From: Planctomycetota bacterium
GTDB taxonomy: Bacteria > Planctomycetota > UBA1135 > UBA2386
DNA length: 64,000 nt
Assembly (NCBI GenBank): GCA_020638655.1
Contig: JACKIC010000002.1
Span: forward strand, 124,001 to 188,000
Direction of reading: 5' to 3'
Positions within the stretch are counted from its first letter, which is position 1. Each line of letters begins with the position of its first letter. The translations under genes were made by a program, and so were the position numbers. Under the pieces are notes generated by a model, which was not told the origin of the DNA, did not search any database, and was given only the letters and a program-made list of their open reading frames with translations. Below, in pieces: positions 1 to 10,179 of the stretch.

Positions 1-1
1 G

Positions 2-1132
2 GACGTGCCGGCGCTGGTCGCGTCGCACGTGCTCGGCGTCCTGCCGCCGGGCCTGCCGGGTCAATCCAACCACGGCGTCGCCGCGGCCGGCCTGCTGGCC
101 GGCGAGCGCAACGGCTACGGCCTGACCGGCGTCGTCGACGAAGTCGACCTGGAATTGGTCGCCTACCCGCAGAACGGCGGCGTCGAGAACGCCATGTTCA
201 TGGCGGCGGCCAGCTGCCAGCCGGGTGACGTGGTGCTGACCGTGCTGCAGTTCCTGCTGGGTCAGTACGGCAACCAGGACTGGGTGCCGCTCGAGTTCCT
301 GCAGGCGACCTTCGACGCCACCCTGACCGTGACCGGCAACGGCCGCATCGTCGTCAACAACGCCGCCAACGGCTCCGCCAGCCTCGACGATCCGCGCTTC
401 CTGCGCCGTTTCGACCGGACGTTCCGCGACTCGGGTGCGATCATGGTCTCGTCGTCGGCGGCCGGCGTGCTGCAGCGCGCGGCCTACGCCAACTGGGGCT
501 CGCGCGTCGACGCCCACAGCTGGGGCGATGACGTCGTCGCGACCGGCTACGGCACGCACTTCTACCCCAACCAGGACCGCCGTCAGGCCTACACCCAGGC
601 ATACAGCGGGACCTCGGCGGGCTCGACCACGACCTGCGGCATCGTCTGCGCGTTGCAGGGGGCGGCCCGGCGCCAGCTCGAGCGCTCGCTGATCGGGGCC
701 GAGCTCCGGCAACTGTTCGCCGCGTATGGACCTGCGACCAACGACGGCATCGGCAGGCGCCCGGACGTGCCGGCGATCATGCGCTCGTTGGGCATTCTCG
801 ACGGCCTGTCGATGGCGGCCCCCGACACGGCGGTGGGGGGCTCGATCGTGGCCGAACTCGACGGTCCGCCGGGCAGCGGCGCGCTGCTGCTGGGGAGCTT
901 CGGCGTGAGCACCCCGGGGCTCGACCTGGGCCTCAATCGGCGCGTGCACCTCGACCAGGGCAGCGCCTTCACCGTCGGCTACTTCCCGCTGCCGCAGGGC
1001 GCGGCGACTTGGACGTTGAACGTGCCCAACAACCCGGGTTTCGCCGGCCTGAACCTCTACTTCCAGGCCGGGCGGCTGTCCGGGGCGGGGCCGCTGCACG
1101 TCACCAACAGCTGCCAGGCGACGATCTACTGA
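2..1132 (+). CDS. Subtilisin-like (S8) serine protease, 5' end outside window
   Basis: The frame is open to the left edge, so this is the C-terminal 376 residues of a longer secreted protease. The S8 catalytic His motif is visible near visible residue 23 (Asn-His-Gly-Val followed by AGLLAGERNGYG). The catalytic Ser motif is Gly-Thr-Ser-Ala at residues 202-205, and VVNNAANG near 116-123 fits the oxyanion-hole Asn. The catalytic Asp lies upstream, outside the window. From about residue 270 a beta-rich tail follows (ALLLGSFGVS ... NVPNNPGFAGLNLYFQA ... VTNSCQATIY) that resembles the C-terminal module of other exported proteins in this window. It probably acts outside the cytoplasm. The family assignment is good; the substrate is unknown. 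Confidence 0.85.
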   Translation, partial: DVPALVASHVLGVLPPGLPGQSNHGVAAAGLLAGERNGYGLTGVVDEVDLELVAYPQNGGVENAMFMAAASCQPGDVVLTVLQFLLGQYGNQDWVPLEFLQATFDATLTVTGNGRIVVNNAANGSASLDDPRFLRRFDRTFRDSGAIMVSSSAAGVLQRAAYANWGSRVDAHSWGDDVVATGYGTHFYPNQDRRQAYTQAYSGTSAGSTTTCGIVCALQGAARRQLERSLIGAELRQLFAAYGPATNDGIGRRPDVPAIMRSLGILDGLSMAAPDTAVGGSIVAELDGPPGSGALLLGSFGVSTPGLDLGLNRRVHLDQGSAFTVGYFPLPQGAATWTLNVPNNPGFAGLNLYFQAGRLSGAGPLHVTNSCQATIY

Positions 1133-1380
1133 GGGCGGGGTGGACCGGCGGCAACGACCGCCTGCGTTGGAGCCGACGGCCGCAGCGGCCGCGGCTCAAC
1201 GGCGACGACCTGAGCCGCAGCCATGTCCGGTGACTCGCCGAGGTCGGCAGAAGGTGCGTCGCGCGTCGTGCCGATGACGGTCGGTCGGGCGGTTTTTTGC
1301 AAGCCTGCGGCGCCGCCGATGCCTACTCTGCGGATCGCCGGATTGCCCCCGCCAACCCCTCTGCTGCAGCTGCTGTTCCG

Positions 1381-2679
<1,299 letters not shown>

Positions 2680-2698
2680 GGCAGGTCCTCGCCGGGGA

Positions 2699-3832
2699 GT
2701 GCCGGTGACGCCCAAGGCGATCGCTTCCGCGAAGCGGGGAGGCACGAAGCGGGGGGGCGCGAAGCGGGCTGCCGCGAAGGGCGGCGCCAAGGCGCCCGTC
2801 GCCCGACGGCGCCGCAAGGCCCGGCCGTGGTGGGTCGAACTCGACACCGAAGAGCTGCTCGACGTGCGCCTGTGCGACCTCGAGCTGCAGGTCGAGGGGT
2901 CGGCGCTGCAGGCGCGCATCGAGCGCCTCTATGCCGAACTGCGCCGCGCCGGGCTGCGGTTCAAGCCGTACGTGTGGCTGTCGACGGACTGGTTCACGCC
3001 CGAGGACGCGACGGGATTCGCGGTGCCGTTCTACCTCGCGCACCCGCGCCTGGTGCGGCTCGAGCACACGCAGATGCTCGAGGCCGAGGGCAGCACGCTC
3101 GAGCAGTGCATGAAGATCCTGCGCCACGAGACCGCGCACGCGCTCGACAACGCCTACCTGCTGCACAAGCGCCCCGACTGGCGCAAGGCGTTCGGGCGCT
3201 TCTCCGAGCCGTACCGCACCGACTACGAGCCGATCCCGACCAGCCGCAGCTTCGTGCAGAACCTCGGCCACTGGTACGCGCAGAGCCACCCCGCCGAGGA
3301 CTGGGCCGAGACCTTCTCGGTCTGGCTCGCGCCGAACTCGCGCTGGCGCAAGGTCTACGCGGGCTGGCCCGCGCTCAAGAAGCTCGAGATCCTCGACGCG
3401 ATGATGGGGGAGATCGGCCGCAAGGCCCCGGAGCAGACCACGCGCAGCAAGGAGGACTCGCTGCCGCGCATGCGCACGACGTTGCGTGAGTACTACCGCC
3501 GCAAGAAGGCCGCCTACGGCTGGGACGGAACCTGGCGCTACGACCGGCAGCTGCGGCTGGTGTTCGCGCCGAAGTCGGAGTCGACGCGCCGCGAGCGCGC
3601 GTCGACGTTCCTGCGCGAGCACCGTGTGCAGCTGCGCGCGCGCGTGTCGGCGCTGACCGGGACGCACCGCTACATCGTCGACGAGGCGCTCGACCTCGTG
3701 ATCCAGCGGTGCCGGGAATTGGAAATGCGTCTTTCCAGGCCGCGGCCGCAGGCGAAACTGGGGGCCGCGGTGTTGCTGACCGTGATCACCATGTCCCTCG
3801 CTGGCGGGGGCCGACCGAGGTTCAGCCGATGA
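2699..3832 (+). CDS. Putative zinc-binding metallopeptidase with basic N-terminal tail
   Basis: 377 residues from a GTG start. The first 45 residues are Lys/Arg/Ala/Gly-rich (KRGGTKRGGAKRAAAKGG), like a nucleic-acid-binding or disordered tail. The domain from about residue 48 has HETAH at 143-147, a classic HExxH zinc motif. A possible third ligand region is WAETFSVWL about 60 residues later. No signal peptide is seen, so it is probably cytoplasmic. It resembles the family annotated as putative zinc-binding metallopeptidase, whose substrate is unknown. The stop overlaps the next start (ATGA at 3829-3832), so the two genes are probably translationally coupled and act together. A second in-frame GTG at 2705 is an alternative start. 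Confidence 0.75.
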   Translation: MPVTPKAIASAKRGGTKRGGAKRAAAKGGAKAPVARRRRKARPWWVELDTEELLDVRLCDLELQVEGSALQARIERLYAELRRAGLRFKPYVWLSTDWFTPEDATGFAVPFYLAHPRLVRLEHTQMLEAEGSTLEQCMKILRHETAHALDNAYLLHKRPDWRKAFGRFSEPYRTDYEPIPTSRSFVQNLGHWYAQSHPAEDWAETFSVWLAPNSRWRKVYAGWPALKKLEILDAMMGEIGRKAPEQTTRSKEDSLPRMRTTLREYYRRKKAAYGWDGTWRYDRQLRLVFAPKSESTRRERASTFLREHRVQLRARVSALTGTHRYIVDEALDLVIQRCRELEMRLSRPRPQAKLGAAVLLTVITMSLAGGGRPRFSR

Positions 3833-4860
3833 AGAAGCTGCGCGTGCTCGTCCTGGTCCACGACGTGATGGTGCCGCCGCCCGGCGCCGAGGAGCTCGAC
3901 CCGGAGAAGACCTGGGAGTACCAGATGGAGCTCGACGTGAAGATGACCCTCACCAAGCTGGGTCACGACGTCGAGGTGCTGGGCGTCGGCGACGAGCTGC
4001 GGCCGATCCGCGAGCGCATCGAGCAGTGGCGCCCGCACATCGCCTTCAACATCCTGACCGACTTCCACGGCGTCGTCGCCTACGAGGCGCACGTCGTCAG
4101 CTACCTCGAACTGCTCAAACAGCCCTACACCGGCTGCAACGCGCGCGGCATGGTGCTCGCCGGCGACAAGGCGCTCAGCAAGCAGATCCTCAGCTGGCAC
4201 CGCATCCCGTGCCCGGGGTTCGCGGTGTTCCCGCAGCGCGCGCGCAAGGCGAAGCTGCCCTCGCGGCTGGCGTTCCCGGTGATCGTCAAGGCGGCGACCC
4301 TGCACGGCAGCGCCGGCATCTCTCAGGCGTCGATCGTCTACAGCGACGCCGAGCTGGCCGAGCGCGTCGAGTTCATGCACCGCAACGTGCAGGACGACGT
4401 CGTCGTCGAGCAGTTCATCCCGGGCCGCGAGATCACCGTCGCCGTGCTCGGCAACGAACGGCTCGAGGTGATGCCGGTGTGGGAGACCTGGTTCGACAAG
4501 CTGCCGGCGGGCAACGAGGCGATCGCGACGTCGCGCGTCAAATGGGACGTCGAGTACGCGCAGAAGATCGGCTACCAGTGCGGCCCGGCGCGGGACCTGT
4601 CGCCCGAGCAGTGCAAGCACATCCAGAACATCGCCAAGCGCACCTACCGGGCGCTCAACATGTCCGGCTACGGCCGCGTCGACATGCGCATGGCCGAGGA
4701 CGGCAAGGTCTACGTGATCGAGGCGAACGTCAATCCGGACCTGACGTCGTACGAGGACTTCGCCGAGTCGGCCGAGACGATCGGCATCGACTACGGGCCG
4801 CTGCTGCAGCGCATCCTCAACCTCGGGCTCGCCTACAAGCCGGCCTGGAAGGTCGACTGA
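3829..4860 (+). CDS. ATP-grasp ligase, D-alanine-D-alanine ligase-like
   Basis: 343 residues with ATP-grasp architecture. An N-terminal Rossmann-like part (KKLRVLVLVHDVMVPPPG) is followed by TGCNARGMVLAGDKALSKQIL, the segment that in Ddl-type enzymes precedes the ATP-binding lobe. FPVIVKAATLHGSAGIS carries the ATP-binding Lys. The metal-binding end is VYVIEANVNPDL, around residues 292-303, with Glu and Asn in place. Such enzymes join a carboxylate to an amine through an acyl phosphate. The start is fixed by the ATGA overlap with the metallopeptidase upstream, which suggests a peptide- or amino-acid-conjugate substrate shared by the pair. It is more divergent than a cell-wall Ddl, so I do not name it ddl. 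Confidence 0.8.
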   Translation: MKKLRVLVLVHDVMVPPPGAEELDPEKTWEYQMELDVKMTLTKLGHDVEVLGVGDELRPIRERIEQWRPHIAFNILTDFHGVVAYEAHVVSYLELLKQPYTGCNARGMVLAGDKALSKQILSWHRIPCPGFAVFPQRARKAKLPSRLAFPVIVKAATLHGSAGISQASIVYSDAELAERVEFMHRNVQDDVVVEQFIPGREITVAVLGNERLEVMPVWETWFDKLPAGNEAIATSRVKWDVEYAQKIGYQCGPARDLSPEQCKHIQNIAKRTYRALNMSGYGRVDMRMAEDGKVYVIEANVNPDLTSYEDFAESAETIGIDYGPLLQRILNLGLAYKPAWKVD

Positions 4861-4872
4861 GGCGCCCGCCGC

Positions 4873-5649
4873 TCAGGGCGCCTTCTTCGCCTTGGGCTTC
4901 CAGTTCTTCTCCTCTTCCTGGAGCCGCGGGATCATCGCGCGCAGTTCGGCCGCGCGTCGCTCGCTGGAGGGGTGGGTGCTGAGCCATTCGGGCGTGCCGC
5001 TGCCGCCGAGTTGGGCCATGCGTTCCCACAGCAGCGGCGCCTCGTTGGGGTTGTAGCCGGCGCGGATCGCATAGCGCAGCCCGAGCTCGTCGGCCTCGCT
5101 CTCGTGGCCGCGGCTGAACGGCAGCGTGAGGGTGACCTCCGCGCCCATGCCGAGCGCGGCCATCACGCCGTTCTTCGCTTCGTTGTTCATCTCCGCGATG
5201 CCGAGCCCCGCTTCGATGGCGGCGAGGCCCGCGCCCGTCAGCAGGCCCTGCGTCATGCGCTTGCCGCCGTGGCGCAGCACCGCGTGCGCGACCTCGTGGC
5301 CCATGACCACGGCGAGGCCATCGGGGTTCTTGGTGAGCGGCAGGATGCCCGTGTAGATCGCGATGCGGCCGTTGGGTAGGCAGAAGGCGTTCGGCACGTC
5401 GTCGGCCTTGAGCAGACGCGCTTCCCAGTGGAAGTCCTCGTCGGCGGCCATGGCGATGCGTCGCGCGACCTCCTGCACCATCTCGTAGTCCTTGCCCGAC
5501 GGGACCACGCCGTGCTCCTTGGTCGCCTCCTCGTAGGCCTGCGCGCTGAGCGGCTCGAGGTCCTCGTCGGAGTAGAAGTTGAGGTTGGCGCAGGCGGACG
5601 AGGCCAGGGCCAGAACGAGCAGCGAGAGGGTGCGCAGGAAGGACGCCAT
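4873..5649 (-). CDS. M48-family metalloprotease, lipoprotein
   Basis: 258 residues. The N-terminus is a lipoprotein signal (FLRTLSLLVLALASSAC) with the lipidated Cys near residue 19, so the protein should be membrane-anchored outside the cytoplasm. The zinc motif HEVAH is at 118-122, and the third ligand is the Glu in SRGHESEADELGLRYA. This matches the BepA/LoiP-like M48 peptidases used in envelope quality control. The start at 5649 is supported by the signal peptide and by a TAACAT box 7 bases upstream. It is convergent with the ATP-grasp gene, with only 12 bases between the stop codons. Confidence 0.88.
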   Translation of the reverse strand: MASFLRTLSLLVLALASSACANLNFYSDEDLEPLSAQAYEEATKEHGVVPSGKDYEMVQEVARRIAMAADEDFHWEARLLKADDVPNAFCLPNGRIAIYTGILPLTKNPDGLAVVMGHEVAHAVLRHGGKRMTQGLLTGAGLAAIEAGLGIAEMNNEAKNGVMAALGMGAEVTLTLPFSRGHESEADELGLRYAIRAGYNPNEAPLLWERMAQLGGSGTPEWLSTHPSSERRAAELRAMIPRLQEEEKNWKPKAKKAP

Positions 5650-5656
5650 GGCGCCG

Positions 5657-5662
5657 ATGTTA
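5657..5662 (-). promoter_or_regulatory. -10-like box TAACAT, leaderless start of M48 gene
   Basis: The hexamer ends 7 bases before the ATG at 5649, so transcription would start at or within a base or two of the start codon. Confidence 0.5.
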
Positions 5663-5752
5663 CGGCCGATGGGGGGCCAGGGCCATGCCGCCGCCGGCCG
5701 CGGCCGCAGGGCAAAACTTGCCATTCTCGCCACCGTGTTCGATGCTCTGCGG

Positions 5753-6952
5753 ATGCAAGCAGAACTGGTGATCGTCGGCGGTGCGCGCACCGCCATGGCG
5801 GAATATTCGGGCACGCCGGGCTTCGGCAAGTTCAAGGACATCACGGCGATCGACCTCGCCACGCACGCCGCCAAGGCGGCGATGGAGCGCTGCGGCGTCG
5901 TGGCCGAGATGGTCGACGAGACGTTCGTCGGCAACGTCGCGCAGAGCAGCAGCGACGCGATCTACGGCGCCCGCCACGTGGCGCTCAAGGCCGGGGTCGG
6001 CATCGACAAGCCCGCGCTCACCGTCAACCGGATCTGCGGCTCGGGCATCCAGTCGGTGGTCTCGGCGGCGCACAGCCTGCTGCTGGGCGAGAGCCGCCTG
6101 TGCCTCGCGGGCGGCATGGAGAACATGAGCCAGGTGCCGCACGTGATCCGCGGCGCGCGCGACGGCTTCCGCTTCGGCCAGGAGCCCAAGATCGAGGACC
6201 TGTTGTTCGCCGCGCTCTACGACCCGTACTGCAAGTTCTTCATGGCGCAGACCGCCGAGAACGTCGCCAAGAAGCACGAGATCTCGCGCGAGGAACAGGA
6301 CGAATACGCGCTGCGCAGCCACATGCTCGGCGCCGCCGCGGTCAAGGCCGGCAAGTTCGCGGCGGAGATCGCGCCGCTGACGGTCACCGCGGGGCGCAAG
6401 GAGTTCGTCGTCGACACCGACGACCACATCAAGCCGGAGACCTCGCTCGAGGCGCTCAGCAAGCTGCGCGCGGCGTTCGGCAAGGACGGCACGGTGACCG
6501 CGGGCAACGCCTCGGGCATCGTCGACGGCGCCGCGATGCTGGTGGTGACCACCGCGCAGCGCGCCAGGGAGCTGGGTCTCACCCCCAAGGCGAAGATCCG
6601 CTCGTGGGGCATCGCCGGCGTGCCGCCGGAAGTGATGGGGCTCGGCCCGGTGCCGGCCATCCGTCAGGCCTGCGAGAAGGCGAAGCTGAAGGTCGCCGAC
6701 CTCGATCTGATCGAGATCAACGAGGCGTTCTCGGCCCAGTACCTGGGCTGCGAGAAGGAGCTCGGCCTCGATCGGAACAAGTGCAACGTCAACGGCGGCG
6801 CGATCGCGCTCGGTCACCCGCTCGGCGCCACGGGCACGCGCCTGTTGCTGACGCTGGTGCGCGAGATGCAGGAGTCGGGCAAGGCGCTCGGCTGCGCGTC
6901 GGCGTGCATCGGCGGCGGGCAGGGCATCGCCATGATCCTGGAGCGCGTCTAG
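5753..6952 (+). CDS. Acetyl-CoA C-acetyltransferase (thiolase)
   Basis: 399 residues, normal thiolase length. It reversibly condenses two acetyl-CoA or cleaves 3-ketoacyl-CoA. The nucleophile is Cys95 in NRICGSGIQSV, the active-site His355 lies in GGAIALGHPLGATG, and the acid/base Cys385 is in ASACIGGGQG; NEAFSAQ is also present. ATG 5753 gives MQAELVIVGGARTAMA, the typical thiolase N-terminus; upstream in-frame codons lack family similarity. The next gene starts 14 bases downstream with a good Shine-Dalgarno, so the two form an operon. Motifs alone do not distinguish a biosynthetic from a degradative role. Confidence 0.93.
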   Translation: MQAELVIVGGARTAMAEYSGTPGFGKFKDITAIDLATHAAKAAMERCGVVAEMVDETFVGNVAQSSSDAIYGARHVALKAGVGIDKPALTVNRICGSGIQSVVSAAHSLLLGESRLCLAGGMENMSQVPHVIRGARDGFRFGQEPKIEDLLFAALYDPYCKFFMAQTAENVAKKHEISREEQDEYALRSHMLGAAAVKAGKFAAEIAPLTVTAGRKEFVVDTDDHIKPETSLEALSKLRAAFGKDGTVTAGNASGIVDGAAMLVVTTAQRARELGLTPKAKIRSWGIAGVPPEVMGLGPVPAIRQACEKAKLKVADLDLIEINEAFSAQYLGCEKELGLDRNKCNVNGGAIALGHPLGATGTRLLLTLVREMQESGKALGCASACIGGGQGIAMILERV

Positions 6953-6966
6953 ACGAGGAACCCCTG

Positions 6967-8934
6967 ATGCGTGACGACACCGTGAAGTTCGACGGCCGCG
7001 TGCTGTTCCTCACCGAGGACCAGGATCTGCTCAAGGCGCAGCTCTACGAGGGCGTGGACCTGCCGTACGACGAGAACCGCAAGCTGGTCGACAACATCTC
7101 CACCGACGAGCTGACGCCAGGCTGGGTCTGCTACTACTACGACGCGACGCTGGCGCGCTACTGCCTCGTCGGCCTGCGCGGCGGCAACATCAAGCAGGAC
7201 GCGATCAAGAACGGCGGCTTCTCGGTGATCGTCTCGGGCGTCAGCAAGGGCTGCGGCAGCTCGCGTGAGACCGCGCCGTACAGCGAGCTCGAGGCCGGCA
7301 TCCGGCTCGTGATCGCCAAGAACATCGAGAAGATCTACGGCCAGAACTGCCAGAACATCGGCCTGCTGACCTCGACCGACTTCTCGCTGTTGCCGCGCAT
7401 CGCGGCCGGCGAGGCGATCCCGATCGAGGAGTTCACCAAGGGCCTGGACCCGATCGCGGCCGAGATCGTGCGGCACGGCGGCCTGTTCGCCTACAACCAG
7501 GCGCGCCTCGCGGGCAAGACCACGCCGCCGGCCGTGACCACCGCGGCGCGGCCGATGACCCTGTGCGAGAAGATCATCGCCCAGCGCGCCATCGCCGACG
7601 CCAAGACCGGCAAGCTCGGCATCGCCGCGGTGAAGCCCGGCGACGCGTTGTTCGTGCGCACCGACGTGCGCTTCAGCCACGAGTACGTGACGCCGATGGC
7701 CGAGGCGCTGTTCAAGCTGGGCCTGGGGCAGGACGCCAAGGTCACCGACCCCAAGTCGGTGTTCGCGTTCCGCGACCACCTGACGTTCCTCGACCGCATC
7801 ATGCCCGAGGCGCACGTGAAGATGGGGCTGCGCGAGCAGGCCGCGTCGCTGGCGACCGTGCAGGAGGCGTTCACCAAGAAGCAGGGCGTCAAGCTCTACG
7901 GCGAGGTGCAGCGCGACGGCCACCTGGTCGGCAGCGAGGGCATCTGCCACAACATCGTCATCGAGGACATCGCCGAGCCGGGCCAGCTCGTGATCGGCAC
8001 CGACAGCCACACCTGCATGGCGGGCGCGATCGGCTGCTTCGCGTTCGGCGTCGGCTCGACCGACATGGCGAACAGCTGGTTCACCAAGGACGTGCGCGTC
8101 AAGGTGCCCGAGTCGGTGCGCGTCAACCTGACCGGCGCGCTGCAGGACGGCGTCTGCGCCAAGGACGTGATGCTGCACCTGCTCAGCGACGAGTTCTTCA
8201 AGACCGGCGCCGGCATCGGCAAGGTGCTCGAATTCGCGGGGCCTGGCACGATGGCCCTGCCGCTCGACGAGCGCGCGACGCTGACCAACATGGCCGTCGA
8301 GGCCGGTGGCTTCACGGGCATCATCGAGGCCGACGAGGTCGTCGTCGACTACATCAGCAAGCAGCGCGGCACCGACGCCGGCAAGCTGCGCGCGCAGATC
8401 GTGAAGGCCGACCCCGGCGCGAACTACTGCAAGACCTTCGACATCGACCTCGCGGCGGTCGAGCCGACCGTCGCCACCCCCGGGGACCCGCGCAACGGCG
8501 TGCCGCTCGCCCGGCTCCGCAAGGAGAAGGGTGAGGTCAAGGTGAACATCGCCTACGGCGGCTCGTGCACCGGCGGCAAGAAGGCCGACATGGACATGTA
8601 CGCGGCCGTGGTGCGCAGGGCGCTCGACAAGGGGCACTCGCTCAAGGCCAAGACCTACATCCAGTTCGGCAGCCAGCGCATCCGCGACTACGCCGAGCAG
8701 ATGGGCTACGTGGGCCTGTTCGAGGGCGCGGGCGTCGAACTGATCGACCCGAGCTGCGGCGCCTGCATCAAGGCGGGGCCGGGCGTGTCCTTCACGCCCG
8801 ACGAGGTGACCGTTTCGGCGATCAACCGCAACTTCCCGGGGCGCTCGGGGCCTGGACAGGTCTATCTCGCGAGCCCGTTGGTCGTCGTCGCAAGTGCCTT
8901 CCTGGGCTACGTCGGCGGCCCCGACGAGCTCTAG
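6967..8934 (+). CDS. Aconitase-family hydro-lyase, fused small-large subunit in reversed order
   Basis: 655 residues. The N-terminal ~200 residues resemble the small (swivel, LeuD-like) subunit: GGFSVIVSGVSKGCGSSRETAPYSELEAG in outline, with the substrate-contact motif GSSRE. The rest resembles the large (LeuC-like) catalytic subunit with 4Fe-4S cysteines Cys534 (GGSCTGG), Cys597 and Cys600 (PSCGAC), plus VIGTDSHTCMAG near 343-354. Canonical aconitases carry the swivel domain at the C-terminus; here it comes first. It is probably a 3-isopropylmalate dehydratase/homoaconitase-like isomerase. GAGGA at 6955-6959 is a clear ribosome-binding site 7 bases before ATG 6967, and the gene follows the thiolase. 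The substrate is not determined. Confidence 0.85.
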   Translation: MRDDTVKFDGRVLFLTEDQDLLKAQLYEGVDLPYDENRKLVDNISTDELTPGWVCYYYDATLARYCLVGLRGGNIKQDAIKNGGFSVIVSGVSKGCGSSRETAPYSELEAGIRLVIAKNIEKIYGQNCQNIGLLTSTDFSLLPRIAAGEAIPIEEFTKGLDPIAAEIVRHGGLFAYNQARLAGKTTPPAVTTAARPMTLCEKIIAQRAIADAKTGKLGIAAVKPGDALFVRTDVRFSHEYVTPMAEALFKLGLGQDAKVTDPKSVFAFRDHLTFLDRIMPEAHVKMGLREQAASLATVQEAFTKKQGVKLYGEVQRDGHLVGSEGICHNIVIEDIAEPGQLVIGTDSHTCMAGAIGCFAFGVGSTDMANSWFTKDVRVKVPESVRVNLTGALQDGVCAKDVMLHLLSDEFFKTGAGIGKVLEFAGPGTMALPLDERATLTNMAVEAGGFTGIIEADEVVVDYISKQRGTDAGKLRAQIVKADPGANYCKTFDIDLAAVEPTVATPGDPRNGVPLARLRKEKGEVKVNIAYGGSCTGGKKADMDMYAAVVRRALDKGHSLKAKTYIQFGSQRIRDYAEQMGYVGLFEGAGVELIDPSCGACIKAGPGVSFTPDEVTVSAINRNFPGRSGPGQVYLASPLVVVASAFLGYVGGPDEL

Positions 8935-9052
8935 GCGCGGCTTTTTGCAGTTTGAGGGCTCGGATCGGGCCGGGGTTATCGCTGCATCGGATGAGTGAGC
9001 CGCGCGACCGCCGCGCGGCGCTCGTCCGTGACAACCAGCCACCCCTGGTCCG

Positions 9053-10123
9053 ATGATGAACCCTTCCGCCATCTTGCCACTCGCCTTGTTCGCGGCCGCC
9101 GCCGGCGCGCAGTCGGTCGCGACCTTCCCCGACAACTACACGACCATCGCCGAGGGCCCGTTCAACTCGCCCAACCTGCCGCTCGCGCGCGGCACCTCGC
9201 GGGTCCTGTGCCTCTACGAGACCGTCGATCTGTCGATCCCCAGCGGGCATCAGATCACCAAGATCGGCTTCCGTCAGGACGGCACGATCACGACGCTCGA
9301 CACGGGCCGGATGCTGCAGCTCGAGGTGCGCATGGGTTGGAGCACCGATACGGCCGCGAGCCTCGGCACCAACTTCGCCAACGCCTACGCGAGCACCCCG
9401 GTGACCGTGTTCGGGCCCGCGGTGTTCACGCTGCCCGATCTGCGCGATCCTGCGAACCCGCTGCCCAACGGGCAGTTCTTCCTGAACTTGACCACGCCGT
9501 TCGCCTACAACCCCGGCGGCAACAACCTCGTCGTCGAGTACCTGATCTCGGGGGCGAGCGGCGGCGGCGGCCAGTTCAACTACCGCCTCGACCGCGCCGA
9601 CTACGTGTCGGAAGTCGTCTACGGCCCCGCTGGCTGCCCTCACTCGGGCAACGCGATCACCAACCTGACGACGACGCCGATGCGTCCGGGGCAGTCCGTG
9701 ACGATGAGCGCGACCACCGGACCGGCCAACAGCTTCGGGCTGCTGCTCGTGTCCCCTGGCCAGCAGATCGTGGCGCCGTACAGCCTCGCCTCGTTCGTGC
9801 CCGGCATCCAGGCCGCGTGCACCGGGCAGTTGCCGCTCAGCGGCCTGATCACGCTCTCGGGCGTGACCGGCACCAGCGGCGCGAAGAGCTGGGGTTGGAC
9901 CGTGCCCAACAGCACCGTGTGGAACGGCTACTACTGGTCGGCGCAGGCGGCGTTCTTCGACTTCTTCGCCCCGGGCGGCATCGTCACGTCGCGCGCCGCG
10001 CAGGTGCAGGTCGGCACGCAGCCGCGCTGCACGATCCTCTCCGCGAGCGGGCCGCCGATCGGGATCACCACGGGGTCGCTGAACCGGAACTACTGCCCGG
10101 TGACGTTCTTCGAGCACCAGTAG
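9053..10123 (+). CDS. Secreted hypothetical protein
   Basis: 356 residues beginning with a short signal peptide (MMNPSAILPLALFAAAAGAQS, cleavage after AGA). The mature protein is rich in Thr, Gly and Asn, with beta-strand patterning and no lysine-rich or coiled segments. It contains repeated motifs of the kind NLTTPFAYNPGGNNLVVEY, seen in exported proteins that describe a temporal or geometric scaffold in planctomycetes. I recognise no catalytic motif. ATG 9056 is an alternative start. It is convergent with the kelch-like gene; a 26-base palindrome lies between them. Confidence 0.8.
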   Translation: MMNPSAILPLALFAAAAGAQSVATFPDNYTTIAEGPFNSPNLPLARGTSRVLCLYETVDLSIPSGHQITKIGFRQDGTITTLDTGRMLQLEVRMGWSTDTAASLGTNFANAYASTPVTVFGPAVFTLPDLRDPANPLPNGQFFLNLTTPFAYNPGGNNLVVEYLISGASGGGGQFNYRLDRADYVSEVVYGPAGCPHSGNAITNLTTTPMRPGQSVTMSATTGPANSFGLLLVSPGQQIVAPYSLASFVPGIQAACTGQLPLSGLITLSGVTGTSGAKSWGWTVPNSTVWNGYYWSAQAAFFDFFAPGGIVTSRAAQVQVGTQPRCTILSASGPPIGITTGSLNRNYCPVTFFEHQ

Positions 10124-10139
10124 TGGTGGGCGACACCGC

Positions 10140-10165
10140 CCGCGGTGACCGCGCGGTCACCGCGG
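10140..10165. terminator. Perfect 26-base palindrome between convergent genes
   Basis: The left half-site is CCGCGGTGACCGC and the right half is its exact reverse complement. As RNA it gives an 11-bp stem with a GCGC loop on either strand. It begins 16 bases after the stop of the 9053 gene and ends 14 bases before the stop of the opposing gene, as expected for a shared bidirectional terminator, although there is no U tract. A protein-binding site is the alternative. Confidence 0.6.
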
Positions 10166-10179
10166 CGGCGCCGCGCGGC

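Noticed and set aside
1281..1296. T-run at about 1290 considered as a terminator for the S8 protease gene
   Set aside because: The preceding stem (CCGA/TCGG with a 6-base loop) is too weak and the run is more than 150 bases after the stop codon.
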